DNA of 64,000 nucleotides from Candidatus Polarisedimenticolaceae bacterium (GTDB lineage Bacteria; Acidobacteriota; Polarisedimenticolia; Polarisedimenticolales; DASRJG01), in the NCBI GenBank assembly GCA_036275915.1, contig DASUCV010000022.1, positions 434,001 through 498,000 of the forward strand, written 5' to 3'. Positions 20,113-28,186 of this stretch are shown here, in pieces (position 1 is the stretch's first letter; each line of letters opens with the position of its first letter). The notes beneath the pieces are model-generated. The model was not told where the DNA came from. It was given only the letters and a program-made list of their open reading frames with translations, and searched no databases. The position numbers and the translations under genes are program-made.

Positions 20113-20593
20113 GGTAATCTCCGCTGTTCAGAAGTGCATGAAACTCCGCGAGGTAATCAGTGATTGTGTGGTCCGCGGTCCAAACCAGGTGCGGCTGCTC
20201 GGTGGTCCAATTCGGATGACTTTGAGCCGCGACCCGGTCGTATGGATGATAGAAAACGGTGTTGTTCCAGTCCGTCCGGAATACCTTGGCGAAGCGACTG
20301 TCCGGCTTCCCCTTCGGACGCCTGGCGAGATCGAGCGCAGCGTTGGTGGCGGGGTCCCAAAACGTACCCGTTGGTGCGACGGATCGATACCCGGCCGCGT
20401 CGAGCGAAAGATAGAAACGGTCCGGCGCGCCAGCGCGGGTCGCCGCCTCGATCCAGAAGATCACGCGTGGCCAAGTCAGATCGGTCGGCTGCATCTCTTT
20501 CTCGGGCCGGCCCCACCAGCCATTCAGCACGCCATTTCGGAAATCGGCCGACAAGAGGTCAGCTTGGAAGAGGCGTTGGTCAGGCTGCTCCAT
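20102..20593 (-). CDS. E2-like protein without any cysteine (ubiquitin-like cassette)
   Basis: About 163 residues from ATG 20593, 4 bp after the Ubl gene. The C-terminal half has an E2 layout: YRSVAPTGTFWDPAT, FRTDWNNTVFYHPYDR (105-120), then PHLVWTADHTITDYLAE and a helix ending LLNSGDY. In relatives I recall a Cys in P-C-D-R; here residue 118 is Tyr (PYDR), and the whole protein has no Cys. The nearest plausible nucleophile is Ser125 (AAQSHPNW). So either transfer runs through another residue, or the protein is a non-catalytic adaptor. Reading it as E2 depends on fold cues plus the neighbours. Confidence 0.75.
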   Translation of the reverse strand: MEQPDQRLFQADLLSADFRNGVLNGWWGRPEKEMQPTDLTWPRVIFWIEAATRAGAPDRFYLSLDAAGYRSVAPTGTFWDPATNAALDLARRPKGKPDSRFAKVFRTDWNNTVFYHPYDRVAAQSHPNWTTEQPHLVWTADHTITDYLAEFHALLNSGDYLGV

Positions 20594-20597
20594 GTGC

Positions 20598-21137
20598 TCA
20601 TCCCTGGGGCGTGACTTCCCGGACGAGGTTAAAGCAGATCGAGCAGACGGCCGCCTGCACGAGTTCGCCCAAGTGCCGATCGGCCCTCGGCCGCTCGGTG
20701 GAGTTGCAAAGCTGCAGAACGTATTCAGCGGCCGCGGCCGGGTCGAGGTGCAGCTTCCGGCGCGCCCATGTCGTGACGACCGCGATCGTCGTAGCCGGTG
20801 AAAAGCGGTGGCGCTTCGTCTGGCCGCTGAAATGGACCTCGACTGCGACGTGCCGGCACTTGTGGACGTGCACATGCCGGTGCCGCCTGAGATCGAGCTC
20901 TTCGAGCGTCAAATTGACGTCAGCCGGGTCGTGCTTGTCGACTCCGTCCTCGACGTCCTCCAGCTCGGTCAGCGCCTCACCGCACTCGCCCACGAAGACG
21001 TAAACTTCTCCCCCCTCGCCGGTGATGACCCCGGCCCGCACCAGCACCGTGCGGAGCGTTTCCGCTGCGGACCCCGTGGCGACCGTCGGTTTCGCGCCCT
21101 GTGCGTGAACGAACAATTCAACGTTCTGATCGGCCAT
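20598..21137 (-). CDS. Ubiquitin-like protein with two beta-grasp-like domains
   Basis: 179 residues; AAAGGTGA precedes the ATG. Domain 1 (about 4-60) opens with VELFVHAQGAKPTV and includes EVYVFVGE. Domain 2 (about 88-150) opens RHVAVEVHFSGQTKRHRFSP and continues through YVLQLCNSTERP to CSICFNLV, a paired-Cys end known in bacterial multi-ubiquitin proteins (DUF2604-like). The C terminus, EVTPQG, ends in Gly as a conjugating tail would, so processing may not be needed. It is the first gene of the cassette Ubl-E2-JAMM-E1, the order of the BilABCD antiphage operons. Confidence 0.78.
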   Translation of the reverse strand: MADQNVELFVHAQGAKPTVATGSAAETLRTVLVRAGVITGEGGEVYVFVGECGEALTELEDVEDGVDKHDPADVNLTLEELDLRRHRHVHVHKCRHVAVEVHFSGQTKRHRFSPATTIAVVTTWARRKLHLDPAAAAEYVLQLCNSTERPRADRHLGELVQAAVCSICFNLVREVTPQG

Positions 21138-21212
21138 GACTTTTCACCTTTCCGAAAGGCGCCAACGAATCCACGAACCCTGCGCTCGGGGGGTCGAGGC
21201 GCCCTGGTAAGC

Positions 21213-21226
21213 TGTCCATTGGGACA
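21213..21226. promoter_or_regulatory. Operator-like dyad TGTCC-N4-GGACA
   Basis: A dyad of 5-base arms, followed by AC to give the half-site GACAAC. The same half-site forms the larger dyad 75 bp to the right. It lies in the 206-bp space between the Ubl gene and the XRE regulator, close to the Ubl start, so it could control the leftward operon. Confidence 0.5.
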
Positions 21227-21286
21227 ACGACGTGACCGTGATAAATTCCCTCGTGAGGCCAACGAATCTTGCGCCGATCAGAGGTC

Positions 21287-21306
21287 TGTTGTCCATACAG
21301 ACAACA
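21287..21306. promoter_or_regulatory. Operator-like perfect inverted repeat upstream of XRE gene
   Basis: TGTTGTC and GACAACA, perfect 7-base arms with 6 bases between, 37 bp before the XRE ATG. The GACAAC half-site is shared with the dyad at 21213-21226. It is a likely binding site for the XRE protein next to it, giving autoregulation and perhaps control of the ubiquitin-like operon. Confidence 0.6.
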
Positions 21307-21343
21307 TGCTAGAGGTCCACGGTAGCCCTGTCAAGGAGGAGGA

Positions 21344-21739
21344 ATGGCGCAGCCAGCACTCGGATTGCTGCTTAAGCGACTACGCGAAGAAAGAGGACTG
21401 TCGTTGCGCGAACTGGCGCAGTTCGCAGAAGTCGATCACGCGTACATCTATCGCTTGGAAGCCGGCGACAAGGAGTCCCCCTCAGAAGAAACGCTTTCAA
21501 AATTGATCCGCGCCTTGAAGGTCGTCGGCAAGCGCGAGGGGAATATGCTCCGATACATCGCGGAGCACAGCGACACAAACCCCGCCCTCGTGGCCTTCGT
21601 GCTCGACGACAAGACGATCACCTACGAGCTTTTCACCTCGGTGGCGGCGATCGCCTTCCGTGGCGCTGCCCGACCGGACTTGCCGAAGCTCTTCGAGCGG
21701 GTACGCAGAATTCTGGATGACGAGCATGGCACTCACTGA
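21344..21739 (+). CDS. XRE-family HTH regulator
   Basis: 131 residues with a strong AAGGAGGA ribosome site. The HTH (about 7-62) reads LLKRLREERGLSLRELAQFAEVDHAYIYRLE, a classic cro/C1 fold. The remainder is a helical tail. It overlaps the next gene by 14 bases and is divergent from the Ubl cassette. XRE plus ImmA/IrrE is a known derepression pair in mobile elements: the metallopeptidase cuts the repressor after damage or infection. I infer it controls the adjacent cassette. Confidence 0.88.
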   Translation: MAQPALGLLLKRLREERGLSLRELAQFAEVDHAYIYRLEAGDKESPSEETLSKLIRALKVVGKREGNMLRYIAEHSDTNPALVAFVLDDKTITYELFTSVAAIAFRGAARPDLPKLFERVRRILDDEHGTH

Positions 21740-22613
21740 ATTTGCAGTCGTTCATAAGGCGCGGAAGTTTGTCATCGACGTGAATCCGACCGCCATCCCG
21801 GTCTCGGTTGAGGACTACGCGCGTAGCGTTGGCGCCGTGATTCGCCCACAAACCGATCTCGGGCCCGACGAACCCGGCATGTCCTTCGCTCACGACGGCA
21901 AGCGATATATCTGTGTGAACGCCGGAGATCGTCCGGAGCGCCAGCGATTCACGGTATGTCACGAGGTCGCGCACATCGTCCTCGGGCTCCAGTCCGACCA
22001 CAGTGAACCGCAATGGAGTTACGCCAAGCGACCGCTCGCCGAGATCTTTTGCGACGTGTTCGCCGCAGAATTGCTTCTGCCGTACAAGTCGTTTCAACCC
22101 GCGGCGGTGGAATCGTCCACCGGGCTGGCCGCGGTGGACGCCTTGGCTGACCGGTTTCTCGCATCCACAACTGCAACCGGCTCCCGGTTTGCCAGCGTGG
22201 TCACGACGCCGTGCGCATTCGTGCTCTCCGAGCATGGGAAAATCAGATACGCATCGAGGTCCAAATCGCTGATCGACGCCAGCGCTTGGATTCCACCTCG
22301 GACTGATCTGCCGCGCGGTACCCTTTCACACAGGGCACACGCAGGCGGGCCGATGGATCGGGAAGAAGTTGACGCCGCTGTTTGGTTCAGCAATTGGGAA
22401 CGCGGCGGCAAGCTCCTCGAGGAAGCCAGGTATCTGGACCAGTGGGATCAGACCCTGACACTGCTATGGTTTGACGATGATGAAGTGCCACCGTTGAAGC
22501 GTCGTGCACGCGACGACGACGATGCCGTTGGCCTCCGAGAGGATGAGGAAGAACTCGGATTGCAGGAGCTAGATGGACATCTCCCTTGGCCTGGAAAGAA
22601 ACGCCGTAGGTAG
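21726..22613 (+). CDS. ImmA/IrrE-type zinc metallopeptidase
   Basis: 295 residues. The start at 21726 overlaps the XRE gene by 14 bases. The metalloprotease site is CHEVAHIVLGL (HExxH) near residue 79, with a distal Glu in AEIFCDVFAAELLLP. These proteins cleave XRE-type repressors. The C-terminal 100 residues are acidic and charged, ending in a basic tail, which is not part of the family core. Gene order and overlap support a functional pair with the upstream regulator. Confidence 0.88.
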   Translation: MALTEFAVVHKARKFVIDVNPTAIPVSVEDYARSVGAVIRPQTDLGPDEPGMSFAHDGKRYICVNAGDRPERQRFTVCHEVAHIVLGLQSDHSEPQWSYAKRPLAEIFCDVFAAELLLPYKSFQPAAVESSTGLAAVDALADRFLASTTATGSRFASVVTTPCAFVLSEHGKIRYASRSKSLIDASAWIPPRTDLPRGTLSHRAHAGGPMDREEVDAAVWFSNWERGGKLLEEARYLDQWDQTLTLLWFDDDEVPPLKRRARDDDDAVGLREDEEELGLQELDGHLPWPGKKRRR

Positions 22614-22858
22614 GAGCGGGTACTTTGTGAGCACGCTGCGCGACTACCGGCGGAACACGCGGGCTAGACACTTCGCCTGGCGGGTCGTGCGCCAAGTACG
22701 CGGTTGCCAACGCCCCGGCCGAGCTCGCCTGTGACAACGGACTGTGGCGAGCGACAGGTGCCATCCCGGATCGACGCTCCCCTGTTTCACCTTGACTTGG
22801 TCCGCTGTATCCTCGACGATCGCGATAGGTTCGGCGCGTAAAGAAGGATCCGCGAGCG

Positions 22859-24241
22859 ATGGACCAATGGACTACGTTGATCAACATTCTTCGTCGTCTC
22901 ACCGGCCAAGACGCACCGCTGCCCGCTGATCGGTCGGCGAACCTCGCGGCGTTTTGCGCCGGCGGATCGCCCCTGGGATATAGCCAACTGAATGAGCTGC
23001 TTCTCCTCCTCGGATACGACCGCGTGAGTCAGACCTTCTTTCAATACCTCGTTGATGAGAGAACCGAGTACATCCCAGGGGCATTCATCAAGGACCTTGA
23101 CGCCCTTGAACGCGCCACAGAACGGCTGACGAAGCTGTCCCTTCTGCTGTATGGAAACACGAAGTTCGGCTTCAAGACCCTTTCAAGGGACCCAACTGAG
23201 CTCCGACGCGTGCTCAGCTACCTAGCACCTCTGCCAGAGGACGCGTTTCAGGCGAGAAACAATCCAATAACGCCGATTGAATTGGTTGATGCAGAGGACA
23301 CCCCGTATCTCGGATACATCATCCAAAGAGAGATTCGGGAGCGCCTTGCGGATCACCCGAACGATCCTGCAGCCCGAGAAGCGGAGACCAGGATGAATGC
23401 GGTGATGGCCGCAGGAAAAAGGAATCACGAATCCTATTTGGCCTCTGATCACCTTGATGTGTATGTGGCAACTTCGATGCGTCGACCTCAGGAGTACGTG
23501 GCCGTCAGCAAGCTGACGCAGGAGATCTTCAGCCATCCCGCGCTGACAGCCCTGAAGCTGCGGTGGTTTGATCCAACCCAGGCGTATTGCCCTCATCGAA
23601 TCGACAAGGGCTTATCAGAGGCTCTGATGTTGCGCAGGGCAACCTGCACGATCTATCTCGTCCAGGAATCCGATACCCTTGGCAAAGACTCAGAGCTTGC
23701 CTCGACTCTCGCTCAGGGTAAGCCGGTTATCGCGTTCGTCCCTTTGGTGGACGAAGCATATGTCGATGAAATACTTGCTGGCGCGGACGGTGAGAAGCGC
23801 AAGCGAATAATCCTTGAGCAACTTAGGCTGCTGAATCCCGGCTTGGCGTGGGTGGACGGCGACGTTCGACGGTGGCTGATCGATCCCGCCTCCTGGGACG
23901 AAGCGGCTGCGGGCGCGCTCCTCATCCATGAAATGCAAGCGCACTATGACCGCCGTGCCGAGACTTTGAAGGAGCATCACCCCCTCGGGATTCAGGTTGA
24001 TCTCGAATCAGGTGTCGCCAACGGCGTCTTGGTTGTTCGGACGGTCGACCAATGCGCACAGTTGGTGAAACGAATCATGACGAACTCGCTGGAGTTCACT
24101 GTCGAAACAATTCAGGAGGACGGCCAGGAGTACCTCCTGCTTCGTGAGCGAATTTCGAACTCAGTCTATCGCGTCATGACGGGTGACCGAATGTTGACAA
24201 ATGCGTTTTGGAACTACTACATCGATCAATTCACGGAGTAG
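22859..24241 (+). CDS. Uncharacterised protein with nucleoside deoxyribosyltransferase/TIR-like domain
   Basis: 460 residues, AAGGAT before the ATG. The N-terminal 180 residues are helical and unassigned. The middle (about 198-300) has LDVYVATSMRRPQEY, then LKLRWFDPTQAYC and KDSELASTLAQGKPVIAF. These features fit the flavodoxin-like fold shared by nucleoside 2-deoxyribosyltransferases and TIR proteins; the Glu in DSELA sits where the catalytic Glu of that fold lies. The C-terminal 130 residues, mixed alpha/beta, are unassigned. It may be a nucleotide- or NAD-cleaving defence effector. A 49-residue gene follows 6 bp later. Confidence 0.6.
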   Translation: MDQWTTLINILRRLTGQDAPLPADRSANLAAFCAGGSPLGYSQLNELLLLLGYDRVSQTFFQYLVDERTEYIPGAFIKDLDALERATERLTKLSLLLYGNTKFGFKTLSRDPTELRRVLSYLAPLPEDAFQARNNPITPIELVDAEDTPYLGYIIQREIRERLADHPNDPAAREAETRMNAVMAAGKRNHESYLASDHLDVYVATSMRRPQEYVAVSKLTQEIFSHPALTALKLRWFDPTQAYCPHRIDKGLSEALMLRRATCTIYLVQESDTLGKDSELASTLAQGKPVIAFVPLVDEAYVDEILAGADGEKRKRIILEQLRLLNPGLAWVDGDVRRWLIDPASWDEAAAGALLIHEMQAHYDRRAETLKEHHPLGIQVDLESGVANGVLVVRTVDQCAQLVKRIMTNSLEFTVETIQEDGQEYLLLRERISNSVYRVMTGDRMLTNAFWNYYIDQFTE

Positions 24242-24247
24242 AACGAC

Positions 24248-24397
24248 ATGAGCGACAAGCCTAAGCCCCGTCCGCAAGTCAGCCCTTATGATCCAGCTGC
24301 AGTACGTCGGAACAGTGATGCTTACAAGCCAGGTGCGACAGCGGTAAATAGCCCGTATAACCCACGGGCCGTGAAGCCACCTACGCGCAAGTCTTGA
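24248..24397 (+). CDS. Small 49-residue Pro/Tyr-rich protein
   Basis: ATG 24248 lies 6 bp after the upstream stop. The peptide is basic and proline-rich and repeats a short unit: SPYDPAAV, AYKPGATAV and SPYNPRAV. The repeat and tight coupling argue that it is real despite its size. It has no membrane segment or cysteine and is probably unstructured. A partner or inhibitor of the upstream protein is possible; this is inference only. Confidence 0.5.
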   Translation: MSDKPKPRPQVSPYDPAAVRRNSDAYKPGATAVNSPYNPRAVKPPTRKS

Positions 24398-24532
24398 CTG
24401 TTGGCACCGCGACCCCAGATTCGCACGATCGCCACAGCACGCGCTTTGGCCTTCCCCCGGCGTTCTCAAGTGGTCCGCGCACCACTCGTGGCGATTAGAT
24501 CATGATCTGGATCGTCCTGAGGAGGTGGCAAG

Positions 24533-25870
24533 ATGGGCCGGGGATCGGGTAACGGACACCGATTGACTTCTGCTGAGCGGCTGGAATTGCAGCGTCGAGA
24601 TCGGTCCGGTGAGACGCACCAGTCTGCCGCTGTGGCCATCGGGTGTTCCGCGAAGTCGGTGCAGCGCCTTCTGGTGAAGACAGGAGGGTTGATGCCGAGA
24701 GTGACACCACAGTCACCGCTGCGTCTGTCGCTTTCTGAGCGGGAGGAGATTTCGCGTGGCCTCCTTGCTGGCGAGTCGTGCCGCCGGATCGCCGCTCGGC
24801 TGGGCCGGTCGTCATCGACCGTGTCACGAGAAGTCTCGGCCGGTGGTCGTAGAGTTCGGTATCGAGCTTGGCGGGCTGAGGAGCGCGCTCGCCGGCGAGT
24901 GCGCCGACCGAAGACCGCCAAGCTGGCGGCGTCGCCTAGGCTTCGACGTGAGGTAGAGCGGTGGCTCGCTTTGCGGTGGTCGCCTCAACAGATCGCGGCG
25001 AGATTGGTCCACGACTACCCCGACGATCTGGAGATGCGCGTGTCGCACGAGACGATCTATCAATCACTGTTTGTGCAGGGCCGCGGGGCCTTACGCAAGG
25101 AACTCACTCGCTGTCTGCGCACAGGACGAGCCCAACGACGGACACGCGGACGCGCCATCGGCGGTGGTCATTTGACAGACATGGTGCTGATCAGTGATCG
25201 ACCCGCTGAGGTAGCAGACCGAGCGGTGCCGGGTCACTGGGAAGGCGACCTGATTGTCGGTAAGAATGGAAAGTCCGCCATCGGGACGTTGGTGGAACGA
25301 CAGACCCGGTTCGTCATGCTGATGAATCTCAGCAAGGGTCGCCTTGCTATTCATGTCAGGAATGCGTTGGCAGACAAGGTCCGTGATCTCCCCGAGCAGC
25401 TGCGGCGATCGTTGACTTGGGATCGCGGCAAGGAGATGGGCGAGCACGTTCGATTCACCGTCGCTACCGGCGTACAGGTTTACTTCTGCGATCCGCGGAG
25501 CCCCTGGCAACGGGCGACAAACGAAAACAGCAATGGTCTGTTGCGCCAGTATTTTCCCAAGGGCACAGACCTGACGGTGGACAACCAGAGGCAATTGGAC
25601 GCGATCGCCGCCGAGCTCAACGGGCGGCCTCGACAGACACTGGGATGGATGACACCTTCAGAAGCGTTTTCCCGCGTTGGTGCGATGACCGCATTGGAGT
25701 TCCCAGGATTCACTGGAGACGCCGTCGGGCCGATTTCTGATCCGTTTCGAACCGCTCGGGGCTCACGCCGCCCAGATGACCATGACGGCGAGTGGGATTG
25801 TAGAACCCATCGATGTAGTCAGCGACATCCTTCAGCGCGAGCTCCCGGCTCTTGTAGATGTGTTTCTTGA
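24533..25870 (+). CDS. IS30-family transposase, C terminus overrun by an IS3 element
   Basis: The ATG at 24533 follows GAGGAGGT. The N-terminal HTH region has LSLSEREEISRGLLAGESCRRIA; the DDE core has HWEGDLIVGKNGKSAIGTLVERQTR, LTWDRGKEM and NENSNGLLRQYFPKG, with the usual PSEAF end. The true transposase stops making sense near 25694, where the left inverted repeat of an IS3 element begins. The remaining 58 codons are read-through into that element and are not part of a normal protein. The left end of IS30 lies between 24398 and 24532 but could not be fixed. Function is doubtful. Confidence 0.85.
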   Translation: MGRGSGNGHRLTSAERLELQRRDRSGETHQSAAVAIGCSAKSVQRLLVKTGGLMPRVTPQSPLRLSLSEREEISRGLLAGESCRRIAARLGRSSSTVSREVSAGGRRVRYRAWRAEERARRRVRRPKTAKLAASPRLRREVERWLALRWSPQQIAARLVHDYPDDLEMRVSHETIYQSLFVQGRGALRKELTRCLRTGRAQRRTRGRAIGGGHLTDMVLISDRPAEVADRAVPGHWEGDLIVGKNGKSAIGTLVERQTRFVMLMNLSKGRLAIHVRNALADKVRDLPEQLRRSLTWDRGKEMGEHVRFTVATGVQVYFCDPRSPWQRATNENSNGLLRQYFPKGTDLTVDNQRQLDAIAAELNGRPRQTLGWMTPSEAFSRVGAMTALEFPGFTGDAVGPISDPFRTARGSRRPDDHDGEWDCRTHRCSQRHPSARAPGSCRCVS

Positions 25871-26673
25871 TCCGTTCCTTCTTCAGACTGCTGAAGAATG
25901 ACTCAGCCACGGCGTTGTCCCAACAGTTCCCCTTACGGCTCATGCTTGGCTCGAGGTGGTTGGAGCGGCAGAATCGACGCCACGCGTCGCTCCCGTACTG
26001 GGAACCTTGATCCGAATGAATCAGCGTGCCTCTTGGTCGTCGTCGGCGTACAGCCATCAGCACCGCATCGAGAATAAGTTCACGACGGATGGTGGGACTT
26101 GCAGACCAGCCGACGATCTTGCGCGAGAATAGATCCATGACGACCGCGAGATAAAGCCAGCCCTGCCATGTCCGAATGTACGTGATATCCGTGACCCAGG
26201 CCTTGTTGGGGCGTGTGACCGTAAACCGTCGCTGCAGGATGTTTGGGATCAATACCGCCGGTTTTCCAACGGACCAGCGCCGGATCAGCCGTGAAGCGCA
26301 CGAAGGTTGTTCACCCGCATGAGGCGAGCGACGCGATGCTTGCTGCACGTCTCGCCTGCCTCCCGCAGATCCAGGAAGATTCGTGGAGCGCCGTAGACTC
26401 CGTGACTTGCGGTAAAGGCAGCGCGGATCAGGCGAAGAAGTCTCGCATCCTCCTGGGCTCGATTGGAAATCGGCTGCTTGAGCCATTCGTAGTAGCCGCT
26501 CTGGGCGACTTCGAGGATGCGGCACATCGACTGAACGTCGTATCGGTCTCGGTGTGCCTTGATGAACTCATAGGTCGATCGAACTCGCCCAATACGGAAT
26601 CGCGTGGACATCGGCTTTGACCTCTCGTGCTATCCCGATGCTAACGCGCCTCCACCAAATCCTGGGAACTCCA
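25695..26673 (-). mobile_element. IS3-family element, internally decayed
   Basis: Terminal inverted repeats TGGAGTTCCCAGGATT are identical for 16 bases at both ends (25695 rightwards, 26673 leftwards) and then partly match (TGGAG). The 979-bp length is short for IS3. The orfA HTH gene is missing, since only 60 bp separate the right repeat from orfB. Target-site duplication is not evident: different sequence flanks each side, IS30 on the left and a DUF2971 remnant on the right. That points to a later deletion or rearrangement. Confidence 0.8.
25710..26611 (-). pseudogene. IS3 orfB transposase, frameshifted
   Basis: The N-terminal part (26611 to about 26285) reads MCRILEVAQSGYYEW and HGVYGAPRIFLDLRE, the HTH_21 region. 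The integrase core continues in another frame (PNKAWVTDITYIRTWQGW, LIHSDQGSQYGSD, RKGNCWDNAVAESFFSSLK), complete with DDE residues, to 25710. The frame break lies near 26290-26310. In intact IS3 elements orfB is reached by frameshift from orfA; here the break is inside orfB and orfA is absent, so it is inactive. Confidence 0.82.
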
Positions 26674-26732
26674 ATTCGCCGATTCGTGAGGATATCGATT
26701 CGTTCAGCAGGGACGTACTTGAAGAGCGCCAT
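26674..26732 (-). pseudogene. N-terminal remnant of a DUF2971-family gene
   Basis: MALFKYVPAERIDILTNRRI, read from ATG 26732, matches the conserved opening of DUF2971 proteins, which often sit in defence or mobile islands. After about 19 codons it runs straight into the IS3 terminal repeat. The rest of the gene is not found on the other side of the IS pair, so it was lost. Confidence 0.6.
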
Positions 26733-26839
26733 TAGGGTTCTCCGAGGGCTTGGTCTCCCAGATGCTCTTGAGCTGAAGAGTCGGTTCGGCACGGCGATCC
26801 TACGATGCGCAGTCCGGGTCACATTCTAGTGATACGACC

Positions 26840-28174
26840 CTACTGTTTCGGAGCGCTTCGAGTAGATCGTCGCTTACTTCGAAAGCGTTCTCCTCGGTAC
26901 TGGCTACTCGCAAAACGCTTCACGATTCCTGCTTCTGAGAATTTCTCGGCGATGACGTGCGGGTCGTCGTGAGTACGCGTCGCAGCCAGGGAACGAGCGA
27001 TGAGTGCCTCCAGCTCGACGACAGCATTCCGGGGCGGTCTGCACCGTCGCGGGTTGCTCGGGAGATTCAACACCCACTTCATGAATCGATCCGGCTCAGA
27101 CAGATTCGGCCAGACACCCCACTCTGCGATACCACGCACAAGCATCGAGCGATGTGCTTGAGGTAGCCAAGCGCTTTCTTCCGAGAGGAGCCATATGAGG
27201 TAGTCGAAAGTTTCGTAGAACTTCGGGCATGGACCGCCGACATCCCCCTGAACGAATTGACAGGCCGCTCGGACCGCATCAATGGAGTCCGGATCGGTCA
27301 CCCGCAGCGCCCACGCGTCGTCGCCGGGGTCCTTGGTCATCGCTTCGTCAAAGAGCGTCTCCATCTCACCGCTGAGGCCCGGAATAGTGAGTTGAGGAGC
27401 GTAGCTCGCAAGCCAACTCGGGAACCGATGACACGATTCCTCGAGCCCCGGCATTTCTTTCACGAAGGCGAGCACGTCACACGGGTCCGAGATCTGGGTG
27501 ATCCGTCTGGCTTCCGCTTGCTCCACCCAGCGGAGCTGCAGTGCAGTCCACGCGAGGCGCACTCCCCGGTCCCCACCACGAGAACTGTGGTTCGGGAGCG
27601 GGAATGCCCAGCGCCCCCAACAGACCTCGTCAGGAACGTGAAAACCCACGGGTAGCATCCGATTGCTTGCCTCGATGATATCGAGCCACCATTCGTCCGA
27701 AATCACAGGCGGTGAAACGCCAAACGCGATCAACTCATCGCGGGCTACTACTAGCGGGCTCTCCTGTGGGCGCACAACGCGAAGAATCTCCCGACACACG
27801 GCCGGGATCCCGTCATCCGTCGAGACCGCGACCAGATCGGCCAATGGGCTGGAAAACTCAAGTACATCATCACGTGACACCTTGTGCCAAATCGGGATGA
27901 TCACCCGCTCGTCGCCCCTCATTTGGCGAGCGACGAGCCCGTTCAGTTCCCACTGCGGCCACCGCTTTGAAAAGAACGCCTCGCTGAGCACCACGAGTCC
28001 GTGTCGACTTCTTGCCAGCCCTCTATCTATCGATTCGCGAAGGCTGTCGCCAAGTCGCAAGGAGAACTCGTCGTACCAGACTTCAATGTGCTGGCTGGCG
28101 AGGGCAGTCGCCAGCGGGCGGGCAATCTCGTCCTTATCCTCGGAAGCGTGGCAAATGAATACGTCGTAGAGCAA
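26840..28174 (-). CDS. TIR-domain protein
   Basis: 444 residues. The N-terminal TIR domain (1-140) has YDVFICHASEDK, DEFSLRLGDSLRESIDRGL and WPQWELNGL; Glu76 in that last motif is in the position of the catalytic Glu of NAD-cleaving TIRs. The C-terminal 300 residues are helical and tryptophan-rich, with no recognised domain. The family pattern (TIR plus unknown sensor) suits an antiphage or interference effector that depletes NAD. A 169-residue gene lies 12 bp upstream on the same strand and is probably co-transcribed. Confidence 0.88.
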   Translation of the reverse strand: MLYDVFICHASEDKDEIARPLATALASQHIEVWYDEFSLRLGDSLRESIDRGLARSRHGLVVLSEAFFSKRWPQWELNGLVARQMRGDERVIIPIWHKVSRDDVLEFSSPLADLVAVSTDDGIPAVCREILRVVRPQESPLVVARDELIAFGVSPPVISDEWWLDIIEASNRMLPVGFHVPDEVCWGRWAFPLPNHSSRGGDRGVRLAWTALQLRWVEQAEARRITQISDPCDVLAFVKEMPGLEESCHRFPSWLASYAPQLTIPGLSGEMETLFDEAMTKDPGDDAWALRVTDPDSIDAVRAACQFVQGDVGGPCPKFYETFDYLIWLLSEESAWLPQAHRSMLVRGIAEWGVWPNLSEPDRFMKWVLNLPSNPRRCRPPRNAVVELEALIARSLAATRTHDDPHVIAEKFSEAGIVKRFASSQYRGERFRSKRRSTRSAPKQ

Positions 28175-28186
28175 GCGCTACCGCCG

